A stretch of DNA of 7,720 bases from assembly GCA_016930895.1 (NCBI GenBank), contig JAFGFV010000137.1:1-7720 (forward strand), in the 5' to 3' direction. The DNA comes from Spirochaetales bacterium. Lineage in GTDB: Bacteria > Spirochaetota > Spirochaetia > SZUA-6 > DRHE01. Position numbers and translations under genes: made by a program. This document shows positions 1 through 6,776 of the stretch, one piece after another. Within the stretch, counting starts at the first letter, position 1; every line of letters begins with the position of its first letter. The notes under the pieces are model-generated. The model searched no databases and had not been told where the DNA came from. It saw only the letters and a program-made list of their open reading frames with translations.

Positions 1-574
1 CGCTGGTCTGGGAATGGGCGCTCATCGTGGTCCAGGTGCCCGCCAGGGCCTGCGCGAGATCGGCAGAGCCGCCCTCCCGGGGAAACTGCATGCCTCGGAC
101 GATCTGATCCGCAGCCGCGGCGAGCTCCCTGCCGTACATCGCAGGGGTGGTGATGGCAATCACGTAGGCACCCCCGCCTGCCGGGGAAACGGCACCGAGG
201 GTCCGGCCCTTCACCTCCTGGCCCTGGAAATACCCCTCGCAGTCCCCCGCGAGGGCGTTCCTGCCCAGGGGCTGGAGCCCTCCGACGATGAACAGCTCCA
301 CGCCTTCGTCGACGATCCCCTCGTGCATCTCTGCTCGCATCTCCTGGAGGGAAGGGGAGGTGTGGGGAAACACGAGGATGAGTCCGGCGACGCTGTCATG
401 GCCGAGCACGGCACCGCCTGCGTCTTTCTGCACCTTCCAGCCGGCGGGGAGCGGGAAGCTGAAACCCCAGGCGGGGTCGCCGACCGTCTGGGCCGCCAGG
501 GGGAGCGAGACTACGGCGAGCAGGACTGCGGCCAGCCCCAGCCGCAGGCATAGAGGAGAGGAGTGGCAACCCAT
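1..574 (-). CDS. Secreted protein of unknown function, 5' part (runs off the left edge)
   Basis: An open frame of 191 codons starts at ATG 574-572 and is still open at base 1, so the C-terminus is missing. An AAGGAGG site lies 5 nt upstream and fixes the start. The N-terminus has a signal peptide: a hydrophobic stretch at residues 10-28 ending in PLAAQ, with likely cleavage around residue 28. The mature part opens with a short motif, WGFSFPLPAGWKV, of the kind found at the start of PsbP/DUF1795-like secreted domains. It then has HDSVAGLILVFPH (about 67-79) and a Gly-rich stretch SPAGGGAYVIAITTP (about 132-146). Near the edge LAGTWTTMS looks like the start of a second, possibly lipocalin-like beta domain; this is a guess. 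It probably acts outside the cytoplasm. The enzymatic role, if any, is unknown. A diverged fragment of the same gene lies at 7579-7682. Reality of the gene is fairly sure; the family assignment is weak. Confidence 0.8.
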   Translation of the reverse strand, partial: MGCHSSPLCLRLGLAAVLLAVVSLPLAAQTVGDPAWGFSFPLPAGWKVQKDAGGAVLGHDSVAGLILVFPHTSPSLQEMRAEMHEGIVDEGVELFIVGGLQPLGRNALAGDCEGYFQGQEVKGRTLGAVSPAGGGAYVIAITTPAMYGRELAAAADQIVRGMQFPREGGSADLAQALAGTWTTMSAHSQTS

Positions 575-579
575 GAGCG

Positions 580-586
580 CCTCCTT
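580..586 (-). promoter_or_regulatory. Ribosome binding site of the left-edge secreted protein
   Basis: The minus strand reads AAGGAGG followed by 5 nt and ATG at 574. This near-perfect Shine-Dalgarno decides the start codon. In the remaining 575-756 gap I see no convincing sigma-70 promoter. Confidence 0.75.
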
Positions 587-756
587 GTGTGCGAGCTCAC
601 GGCCCGCTTCGCAGAGTCTTGCACCAGGGGGGCGCTGTTGTCCAGTCTGTCGGCCCCAGCCCGGCCCCTCGCGCCGCGGAGCCCGGGCCGGCACGATCCG
701 CTATCGTGGTGCTCTGTCCCGCGGTCTGTGGGACGGCCACTCTTCCGGAGCAGAAG

Positions 757-1379
757 ATGTCGCGACTCGTCGAACGCAGTATTGCCAGGACCCTGGTCTC
801 CATGGTGGTGGTGGCGCAAGCCCTGGGCGCGAACCGCCACGAGGACGCGGCGACGCTGGCCAGGCACGCCATGCTTCTCCGCAGCATCGTCGGAGCGGTC
901 CTGGGCGTCGGCGGCTGGTCTTCCATCCGGCCCCTCTTCACCCGCCTGGGTGCCTCCGGCGAGGTCCTGCTCATGGCCGAGCAGTACATGCGGATCTGGT
1001 ACGTGGGGATGGTCTTCAGAGTGCTGCAGGTCCTGTTCAACGACGTGGTGATCGGCACGGGGCACACCAAGGCCTCCAGCTCGCTGATGGTCCTCAAGCC
1101 CCTGCTGATCTTCGGGCTGCTGGGTCTTCCGAAGATGGGCATCCGCGGCGCCGCCCTGGCCACCGTCTTTTCCGAGGCTGTGGTCATGGCCCGCTCACCG
1201 GTCCCGGCGATCCTCGCTTCCTGGGGCAGGATCCTCCGGATCGGGGCGCCCAGCACCCTGAGCTCCGTCTTGACTCCGCTGTCCAACGGCGTGCTCACCA
1301 GGCTGGCGGCGGCCTTCGGGGTCGGCGGCCGGCGCGTTACAGTCTCTCGATCCTCTGCGGGTACGACTCGGCCTGCGGC
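757..1379 (+). pseudogene. MATE-family multidrug/Na+ antiporter remnant (truncated, deleted, frameshifted)
   Basis: The frame from ATG 757 (GGAG six bases upstream) reads VVVAQALGANRHEDA, the end of TM2 in MATE exporters. It continues with IWYVGMVFRVLQVLFNDVV, IGTGHTKA, LKPLLIFGLLGLPKMGIRG, AALATVFSEAV and ILRIGAPSTLSSVLTPLSNG, all in MATE order. MATE proteins have about 450 residues and 12 TM helices. Here only about 190 residues remain. TM1 with the first half of TM2 is absent, and nothing follows the start of the second half. Compared with family spacing, residues seem to be lost in frame between GTGHTKA and LKPLLIFG (about 8-10) and before ILRIGAP (about 25). After AAAFG (base 1320) the original frame turns into Arg/Ser-rich sequence, while SLSILCGYDSACG (about 1341-1379) continues MATE-like in another frame, implying a frameshift near 1325-1340. 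It is almost certainly non-functional. The family call is firm; the exact ends are approximate. Confidence 0.75.
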
Positions 1380-1486
1380 AGAATCTCCCGCCGCTCCCTC
1401 TTCCCCTTCGCGGAGGAGACCCACACACGGTTCGCTTCCCAGCAGCCGGCGGTGGCGGTGATGGAAGTGCCGGTGCGGACGGCAGG

Positions 1487-1720
1487 CGAACACGGTACGG
1501 GATGCTGTTTCGATCCGGAGAGCTGGGCAAGCTGACGGATTCCGATCTAGCCGTCCTGGTGGGACACGAGATTGCCTGCGTGATCGGTCTTCTGTCCCAC
1601 GCCGGAACGACGGCGGCCGTTGCGATGAATGAGCTGGGGATGCCGGGCCAGAGGCTGCGCCCGCTGTCGATCTTCACGCTGTGCGCGCCCGTCGTCTGGA
1701 ACGACCGCTCGAAAGGCTGA
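1487..1720 (+). pseudogene. Possible M48-type metalloprotease fragment with altered zinc motif
   Basis: A short frame ending at TGA 1718-1720 contains LGKLTDSDLAVLVGHEIACV. This closely follows the M48 (HtpX/Ste24-like) active-site neighbourhood, usually of the form LL..L.DDELAAVLGHEIAHV. The second zinc-binding His of HExxH is Cys here (HEIAC, bases 1565-1579), which would be expected to abolish activity. Only about 30 residues look M48-like. The sequence on both sides lacks the remaining protease domain and the downstream Glu ligand cannot be placed. The frame differs from both frames of the MATE remnant just upstream, so this is a separate gene piece. A small intact protein of 72 residues from ATG 1502 cannot be excluded, but no Shine-Dalgarno supports it. 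The match is short, so confidence is modest. Confidence 0.38.
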
Positions 1721-1797
1721 GTGCGCGCCGAAACAGTCTGTCCAGGATGGTTGTTGCCCCGGGGAGCAGCGCCGCCTACCCGCTGCCCCGGCTTTGT

Positions 1798-1833
1798 GTG
1801 CAGAGCCCGAATCGTGGCTCTTTCCGGGTGCAC
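1798..1833. terminator. Imperfect hairpin between convergent units
   Basis: AGAGCC (1802-1807) pairs with GGCTCT (1816-1821) around an 8-nt loop, and an outer GTGCA/TGCAC pair (1798-1802 and 1829-1833) can extend it imperfectly. It lies between the plus-strand remnants ending at 1720 and the minus-strand lipoprotein gene ending at 1915, where a terminator would be expected. There is no long T tract on either strand, so this is a weak candidate. Nothing else recognisable was seen in 1721-1914. Confidence 0.22.
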
Positions 1834-1914
1834 GCGCCGTCACCCGCGAGACCACTCGAGTTGTTCGCGCGGTGCCGCCCATGAGCAGCGACGACGGGTG
1901 ATTCCGGCGTCGGG

Positions 1915-3816
1915 TCAGTTGGCGTCGATCATCAGAGTGTAGCTCGCACCGCCGCCCCCTTTGACTTCCAGCTCGAGGTAGCGGTGCGCCGCCGGTGCGT
2001 CCACGGACCATGCATGGGATTCGCTGTCCGCGTCGGTGTCGTGACTCTCGGAGATCTTGTTGCCCGTCGTGTCGTATAGCAGGATATCCAACTCGTTGCC
2101 ACCACTCGACCAGGTGACGATGAAGGTGACGAAGTCGGCGCTTCCCGTGTTGAACCTGAACACGTCTGAACTGCCGCTCCCGTCGGACACTCCCGTGATG
2201 GTCGACGTACACCCGGGAACGAGGATGATGCCGAAGTCGTCGGTATTGGTCCACGGCGGAGATTTGTCGTTGTTCGGCTCGCTCTCCGCGAAGGCCAGCC
2301 CGCAGCCAGAGCCTGCGACTGTGACTAGGGCGTCCTCGGTGCTGAACAGCGAATCGGTGACCCGAACGGTGGCCGAGCCTGCCGTGGCGGAGGCGCGATA
2401 CAGTCCGCTCGTAGCGTTGATGGATCCGCCTCCGGCGCCGATGGAAAAGGCGTACGGGGGAGCGCCTCCGGAAGCGGAGAAAGCCTTCTCGCCGTTGACC
2501 GGCACGATTGCAGAGGCTGGAGCGATGGAAAGGGGGCCCCCGCTGACCACCGTGACCGTGGCGTCGCTGGTGGCACTTAGGGAATCGGTGACACGCACCG
2601 TATCCATTGCCGGCGCCGCAGGGGCGCTGTAGAGCCCCGTCGTCGGATTGATCGATCCAGAAGCCGGCGTCAGGACAGAGAACGCGTAAGGCGGCGTTCC
2701 GCCGGAGGCAGTGAAGGTGAGGGTCGCGCTGACCAGCATGGTCTTGGAGGAGGGATCGATCAGGAGAGGCTGGGCCGGAACGATCGTAACCGTGGCATCA
2801 CTGGTGTTGCCCAGGTCGTCGGTGACACGCACCACGACCGTGTCGGCCGAACCTGGTGCCGTGAACATCCCAGTGGAAGCGCTGATCGTCCCACCTCCCG
2901 TTATTTTGGAGAAGCTGTAAGGAGTCTTGCCCCCGGATGCAGAGAAGGTGAAAGAGCTGCCGACCGTCAAGGACTTCGAGGTTGGGATGATGCTCAAGGG
3001 CGCGTAGGTCGCCACCGTGGCGTCGTCCGTCTTGGGAGGGGTGTCCGAGTCGGTTACCCGCACCGTTGCCACTCCGGCCGACGCCGGCGCAGTGAAGAGC
3101 CCGGTGGCGGGATTCACAGATCCGCTGCCTGCGGCGATCGAAAAGGTATAGGGGGGAACCCCTCCGAGAGCTTCGAAACTCAGGACGTTGTTCACGTAGA
3201 GGGCGACCGATGACGGACTGATCGTGAGCGAAACCGGAAGGATGACCGTGACTGCGGCCTGGGCGCTGCTCGGCGGTGCGCCCGAATCGGTCACCCGGAC
3301 GGTCGCCGACGCAGGCGCTGCCGGCGCACTGTAGAGCCCGGTAGCGGGATCGATGGATCCCGCACCGGAGGAAATGGAGTATGTGTACGGACTTATCCCG
3401 TTTGTGGCTGCAAACGTGACGCTGCCGCCACTGCAGAGAGTCACTGCGGAGGGACTGATTCCGAGAACCCCCGAAGCGGTGATGGTGATCGTGGCGTCGC
3501 TCGTGCCGCCGGCCTGGTCTACCACCCGCACGACATCCGTTCCCGCTGCCGGCGGTGCCGTGTAGAACCCAGTGTTGCGGTCGATTGTACCCGCGCCCGA
3601 GGCCACGGAGTATGCGTAAGGAGCTACACCCCCGTGAGCCACAAAGGTGAGAGAGCTGTTCGACGAAACTGTGGCAGAGAGGGGCGCAATCGAGAGAGGC
3701 GCCGGGTGTCGCGCGCCTTCCCCGAGTTCCTCCCAAAGGACAAACTCGTCGCACCCGACGAGGCGAAGGCCTAGAAGAGCGACGGTCAAGGATTTCCAGA
3801 TCCAGCGGATCTTCAA
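1915..3816 (-). CDS. Surface lipoprotein with six Ig-like repeats and a C-terminal PPC domain
   Basis: A 633-residue protein whose start is TTG, supported by AAGAGG eight bases upstream. Residues 1-21 form a lipoprotein signal peptide with lipobox LVGC, so Cys22 should be acylated. The mature protein begins C-D-E; Asp at +2 retains lipoproteins in the inner membrane in enterobacteria, but that rule need not hold here. Residues 40-501 are six tandem repeats of about 75 residues, each built on GG.PPY.FSI..G.GSI...TGLYTAP and then VRVTDS...DATVTV. These resemble putative Ig (He_PIG/Big-like) beta-sandwich modules. Residues 508-630 look like a bacterial pre-peptidase C-terminal (PPC) domain: ESEPNND, DVFRFNTG, VTWSSGGNELDILLYD and a final beta strand. 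No catalytic domain is present, so an adhesive or structural surface role is likely; the ligand is unknown. A promoter candidate and a terminator-like hairpin upstream suggest it can be transcribed separately from the gene before it. Confidence 0.93.
   Translation of the reverse strand: MKIRWIWKSLTVALLGLRLVGCDEFVLWEELGEGARHPAPLSIAPLSATVSSNSSLTFVAHGGVAPYAYSVASGAGTIDRNTGFYTAPPAAGTDVVRVVDQAGGTSDATITITASGVLGISPSAVTLCSGGSVTFAATNGISPYTYSISSGAGSIDPATGLYSAPAAPASATVRVTDSGAPPSSAQAAVTVILPVSLTISPSSVALYVNNVLSFEALGGVPPYTFSIAAGSGSVNPATGLFTAPASAGVATVRVTDSDTPPKTDDATVATYAPLSIIPTSKSLTVGSSFTFSASGGKTPYSFSKITGGGTISASTGMFTAPGSADTVVVRVTDDLGNTSDATVTIVPAQPLLIDPSSKTMLVSATLTFTASGGTPPYAFSVLTPASGSINPTTGLYSAPAAPAMDTVRVTDSLSATSDATVTVVSGGPLSIAPASAIVPVNGEKAFSASGGAPPYAFSIGAGGGSINATSGLYRASATAGSATVRVTDSLFSTEDALVTVAGSGCGLAFAESEPNNDKSPPWTNTDDFGIILVPGCTSTITGVSDGSGSSDVFRFNTGSADFVTFIVTWSSGGNELDILLYDTTGNKISESHDTDADSESHAWSVDAPAAHRYLELEVKGGGGASYTLMIDAN
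2314..3699 (-). repeat. Six tandem Ig-like domain repeats within the lipoprotein gene
   Basis: Six coding repeats of about 75 codons (period about 230 bp). By residue they are at about 40-115, 117-193, 196-272, 274-346, 349-424 and 428-501. Each keeps PPY.FS or a variant (APYAYS, SPYTYS, TPYSFS), a TG.Y/F core, and VRV.D. The repeats have diverged at protein level, especially the first (VVRVVDQ) and fourth (KTPYSFSKI), so they are an old array rather than a recent expansion. Confidence 0.88.
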
Positions 3817-3824
3817 AGCGGGCG

Positions 3825-3830
3825 CCTCTT
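3825..3830 (-). promoter_or_regulatory. Ribosome binding site supporting a TTG start
   Basis: AAGAGG on the minus strand lies 8 nt before TTG (3816-3814). An ATG slightly upstream is out of frame and hits a stop after six codons, and that stop (TGA) overlaps the TTG. The lipoprotein leader begins directly after the TTG, which supports this as the true start. Confidence 0.6.
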
Positions 3831-3906
3831 CATCCCCCGGAGACTTCCGTGCAACCTCTTCGGCCCCGCACGACTACTCTCCGGATGTACTCGTCTTTCG
3901 GCTACA

Positions 3907-3934
3907 ATGATAGCACATTCCGGGCGCGCAACAA
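3907..3934 (-). promoter_or_regulatory. Candidate sigma-70 extended -10 promoter for the Ig-repeat lipoprotein
   Basis: On the minus strand TTGTTG (3934-3929) is followed by a 16-nt spacer that ends in TGC, and then TATCAT (3912-3907). The TGn plus a 5/6 match to TATAAT make an extended -10 element; the -35 is only 3/6. Transcription would begin near 3900, leaving a leader of about 84 nt before the TTG start. Judged by pattern only. Confidence 0.45.
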
Positions 3935-3947
3935 CCCGCCGCGGGTT
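3933..3947 (-). terminator. Short GC-rich hairpin after the two-domain barrel protein gene
   Basis: AACCCG and CGGGTT form a perfect 6-bp stem with a 3-nt loop, 20 nt past the TAG stop at 3968. On the minus strand it is followed by GTTGTTGC rather than a true T tract, so termination would be weak. It overlaps the -35 element of the promoter candidate for the next gene. Confidence 0.35.
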
Positions 3948-3967
3948 TCAAGGCTTGTTCGGGTCTG

Positions 3968-5122
3968 CTACAGCCGCAGGTACAGGTAGAGCGACGGGCA
4001 GAACCCGTAGATCCACTGTACCTGCTCCACGTACGCCGAGTAGGCGGCTTCAAGATTCATTCCCCATCGGCTTCCGAAGTGGACCGCGGCCCCCAGACTC
4101 ACTAGCCCAAAAGGCACTGTCTTCCACAGGCGTCCCGACTCGTCGGGGTCGATCGTGAGAAGCGCCGCGCCCCCGCAAAGCCGCAAGAAGACCCCAACGG
4201 GCAAGTGCTCTGCGAAACCGCAGCGTAGACTGACGCCGATTGGGACCAAAGCGCTCTCAGAGGTGGCGACGCTACCCACGGCGTTGAACAGGTTGGCCGC
4301 TGCGAACAGGCCCGCACCCAGGTAGGCCGCCCCGAGTGGGATCCGGTAGTCCACAGCCAGAGCGGGCGCCAGGGCGACGTCGAAGTAGTCGATCGCCGGA
4401 CCGTTGACGAGAAACGCCGCGAAACCGATCGCGATCTCGAAGGGCTTGCCGTGCGCCGAGCCCTTCCGGAGTGGTACGTCCGGATCCAGAACTCGCCTGC
4501 CGCTCTCGCTCGTGTCTTGCGCCTGGTTTGCGTCCGAAGCAGCGGCGTCTTCCTGGGTCACACCTGTCCCGAAGGATCGTTCCTGCCTGCTGCTAACGGG
4601 ACTCGCACCGGAGGCGACGATGAGCTGGCGGATCGCTTTGGACACGGCCTGATCGAACGACAGGTCAATGCTTACCGCAATTCTCGCGGTCCCCGCGAGG
4701 CGCCCTCGAGCCATCTCGTACCAGCTGAAGTCCAGTTCCGCGTTGCTGCCAGCAATCACGAACTCAACGTCCAGCAGGAAATCGGCATCGAGGCGAGATC
4801 CCAGTTCCAGCAACTGCTTTTCGCCCAACGGCCTGTCGCCGCGCTCGTTTCCTTCATCGAGGCCTTGATCCACTTGGGGACCGAGGATCACGAAGAATCC
4901 CGCATGCTGGAGCTCAACCTCCGTAGATTCCGCTATGACTCGGTGGTAGTACTGGTTCGGTTCCATCCTCGATGGATGGACCATGATCAGGACCCTCGCC
5001 GCGTCGGCGTCCGTGATCTCGGGCCGCAGGAGGGCCGCCGCGACTACGGCAGCTACGGCAGCAAGGCACAGCAGGCGCGAACGGCCTGTCTGCAGATGCA
5101 GCCGGCATGAGCAGCCAGACAT
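3968..5122 (-). CDS. Exported protein: N-terminal soluble domain plus C-terminal barrel-like domain
   Basis: A 384-residue protein starting at ATG 5122, with GGGGAG about 9 nt upstream. Residues 16-34 are a hydrophobic export signal (LLCLAAVAAVVAAALL). Residues 42-170 form a mixed alpha/beta region (RVLIMVHPSRMEPNQYYHR, LLELGSRLDADFLLDVEFV, FDQAVSKAIRQLI). Its layout recalls periplasmic CsgG/TolB-N-like folds that sense or bind partners, but I cannot name the family. A low-complexity Ser/Asp/Gln linker (171-225) follows. Residues 227-384 alternate polar and hydrophobic residues, are rich in Gly and aromatics and end PSLYLYLRL, as in small outer-membrane beta-barrels. This half shares VDYRIPLG and the layout of its last three strands with the small protein at 6777-7373 (VDFRVPIG), so the two are probably paralogous there. 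The gene is 462 bp from the gene before it and 151 bp from the gene after it, so it may be its own unit. Function unknown. Confidence 0.88.
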   Translation of the reverse strand: MSGCSCRLHLQTGRSRLLCLAAVAAVVAAALLRPEITDADAARVLIMVHPSRMEPNQYYHRVIAESTEVELQHAGFFVILGPQVDQGLDEGNERGDRPLGEKQLLELGSRLDADFLLDVEFVIAGSNAELDFSWYEMARGRLAGTARIAVSIDLSFDQAVSKAIRQLIVASGASPVSSRQERSFGTGVTQEDAAASDANQAQDTSESGRRVLDPDVPLRKGSAHGKPFEIAIGFAAFLVNGPAIDYFDVALAPALAVDYRIPLGAAYLGAGLFAAANLFNAVGSVATSESALVPIGVSLRCGFAEHLPVGVFLRLCGGAALLTIDPDESGRLWKTVPFGLVSLGAAVHFGSRWGMNLEAAYSAYVEQVQWIYGFCPSLYLYLRL

Positions 5123-5584
5123 GTCACCAAGCTCCCCAAGGGACGTACCCGGAAAGATTGCACCACGAAGCTACCGAGAGACTCATGAAGGGTGCTCTCG
5201 CGACCCGAGGCTGCCCGTAGTGCCGCGTCCTCCGTGCCTCACGCCACGCCCGCCGACGGGAGGTTGTCGGGCGTCGCGTTCCGAGTATGCATTCCCGGAA
5301 GCAAGAATTGCCTCGCCGGTGTTGAGACCTACGCAACAACCGGTCCGCAGCGGTTTGCCGGTTCCTATCGCGCGACGGACACCAGCTATCCCATTCACTT
5401 GACCCGTCCAGCAAGGGGTATGTACCGGCCGCCCAGCCTCTACGCGTAACCTGCATGCTCTTGACCCTGCTCAGCGCTCCGGAGGCGGGGCGCGAGACCT
5501 GGAGGCCCGGGCGGTCGTCCGAAACCTCGTGCCGGTCTTCCGACGTTTCGACCACAGCCGGAGTAAATGGCGCGGATCCCTCCG
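5123..5584. other. 462-bp intergenic region without a convincing gene
   Basis: The gap lies between the DUF2341-LamG gene and the two-domain barrel gene. Short frames exist on both strands (for example a GTG-started 71-codon frame at 5398-5183), but they lack a clear Shine-Dalgarno, recognisable motifs or a credible composition. The region holds a hairpin near 5520-5550 and a spaced AACCGG/CCGGTT inverted pair near 5338-5363. No strong promoter for the downstream gene was recognised, although one would be expected here. The gap is long for this compact locus and may contain leader RNA or decayed sequence. Confidence 0.5.
5520..5550 (-). terminator. Bulged hairpin downstream of the DUF2341-LamG gene
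   Basis: CGAAA pairs with TTTCG, CGT with ACG and CGG with CCG around a TCTT loop (11 bp in total, with two bulges on one arm). It begins 34 nt past the TAG stop at 5585. No T tract follows on the minus strand, so it may only stabilise the 3' end of the transcript. Confidence 0.3.
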
Positions 5585-6772
5585 CTACTCGACCGACTCC
5601 GGTTCCCCAAAGACAACGAAGCTGTCGGTCATGGAGCGGTACTGGGCCCGGATCCACTCGGCGGAGCGGACCTTGTCGGATATCCGCACTTCGTCCACGA
5701 TTCCGTCGATCGGGTTGTTGCGGTTGCTCTCCACGCCGATGAAGACATCGGTCGTTCCGACGGATGTCAGCGCGCCGGACAGGTTGCTCTGGGTCGCGGT
5801 AAGCTGGGCGTTGTTGAAGGCGCGAACGCTCGGCACATTGCCGTCGTAGATTCCCACCAGGTAGTGCCAGGTGCCGCCGGTCAGGGTTCCCAGCTTCGCG
5901 GCCTGCCAGTTCGTAGTCGCATCCCGCAGCTGGACCGCCCCGAGGAAGGTGGTGCCGTCGTTGTGGTCCCAGCCCAGGTTGTAGACCGTGCCGCCCATGA
6001 TGGGACCATTCGCGTAGCCGCCGGCAGCGTTGATCTTCGGCGCCGCATCGGCTTTGATCAGGGCCTCGACGGTCCACGAGGCGAGGTCGGCGTGGTAGTC
6101 GGTATCCACGTAGCGTTTCAGGACCGGAGCAGCAGGATAGTCGCCGTCGAGGCGAATGCCCTTCCCGACGAGCGAGTCCTGCAGCACCGGGGCCTTGGCC
6201 GTGCTGTTCTCGTACGATACGCCGTCCGGGCCGCTCGGAGCCGAGTTCGGGACTACGCTGGTGGAGGCGCTGCTGAAATGATACACGAGCTCGTATTCGC
6301 TCCACAGGGCGTCGGGGTCCTGATCGTCGGCGGCGCCCGCATCCCCATAGTACATGTAGATCGAATCGTATTCGGAGCCGGCACTGATCCGCGGAACCTT
6401 GACCCAGAGGTAGGACTTGCCGGAAGCATCCCACAGCTCGATCTCGTGGGGCAGCTGTCCTTGCGTGTCCCGATCCACGAAGCGGACGTTGGCCCCCCCT
6501 GCGGTGAACTCGCTGTAGTCAACTCGGGACGAGTCCAGAACCACGAGAACCGGGAAGTCCACCAGGTCTTCGCTGAACTCAGCCGTGTCGAACCGCAGGC
6601 GGATCCGGAAGGTCTGGTCCGGGAGCACCCACGGGGCCGGCGTCAGCTCCCGCCGGATGATGTCCCAGGATCCCTCGAGGGAACACTGAAGCAGCAGCCC
6701 CACTGCCGCAAGCACGAACAGCGCGGTCACGATCATGCGGCGGACGAGCCCGCGGGATTGGCGATTGGCCAT
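5585..6772 (-). CDS. Envelope protein with DUF2341 and LamG-like (concanavalin-fold) domains
   Basis: A 395-residue protein. ATG 6772 is chosen because GGGAGG sits 7 nt upstream and a signal peptide follows at once; the open frame extends 37 codons further, but that part overlaps the preceding gene and looks unlike protein. Residues 10-29 are hydrophobic, followed by LLQC. Cys30 may be a lipidation site, though Gln at -1 is atypical of a lipobox. Residues 50-150 fit DUF2341: FPVLVVLDSS, VRFVDRD, HEIELWD, YLWVKVPRI and the signature YDSIYMYYGDAGA. Residues about 173-378 fit a LamG/concanavalin A-like sandwich: WTVEALIKAD, WHYLVGIYDG, DVFIGVESN, and the hallmark IDGIVDEVRISDKVRSAEWI. DUF2341 followed by LamG is a known pairing in large secreted or surface proteins, where it is thought to bind glycans or proteins. 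The start lies 4 nt after the preceding stop, indicating translational coupling. Confidence 0.93.
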   Translation of the reverse strand: MANRQSRGLVRRMIVTALFVLAAVGLLLQCSLEGSWDIIRRELTPAPWVLPDQTFRIRLRFDTAEFSEDLVDFPVLVVLDSSRVDYSEFTAGGANVRFVDRDTQGQLPHEIELWDASGKSYLWVKVPRISAGSEYDSIYMYYGDAGAADDQDPDALWSEYELVYHFSSASTSVVPNSAPSGPDGVSYENSTAKAPVLQDSLVGKGIRLDGDYPAAPVLKRYVDTDYHADLASWTVEALIKADAAPKINAAGGYANGPIMGGTVYNLGWDHNDGTTFLGAVQLRDATTNWQAAKLGTLTGGTWHYLVGIYDGNVPSVRAFNNAQLTATQSNLSGALTSVGTTDVFIGVESNRNNPIDGIVDEVRISDKVRSAEWIRAQYRSMTDSFVVFGEPESVE

Positions 6773-6776
6773 CAGC

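Noticed and set aside
14..553. Plus-strand open frame opposite the left-edge gene
   Set aside because: The minus strand here has a signal peptide, a strong Shine-Dalgarno and sensible protein composition; the plus-strand frame has none of these.
597..1493. 298-codon minus-strand open frame over the MATE remnant
   Set aside because: The plus strand shows MATE motifs in order. The minus translation is Arg/Pro/Ser-rich with no motif.
2314..3699. Regularly spaced repeats suggestive of a CRISPR array or minisatellite
   Set aside because: The period of about 230 bp encodes diverged Ig-like protein domains in one continuous frame; there are no short identical repeats with spacers.
5183..5398. GTG-started 71-codon frame in the 462-bp intergenic region
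   Set aside because: It has no clear ribosome site, no motif and low-complexity Arg/Gly composition at its end; insufficient to call a gene.
5124..6434. Long 436-codon minus-strand open frame across the DUF2341-LamG gene and the gap after it
   Set aside because: It is very Arg/Gly/Pro-rich, has no motifs and overlaps a gene with clear domains in another frame. It is a shadow of GC-rich codon usage.
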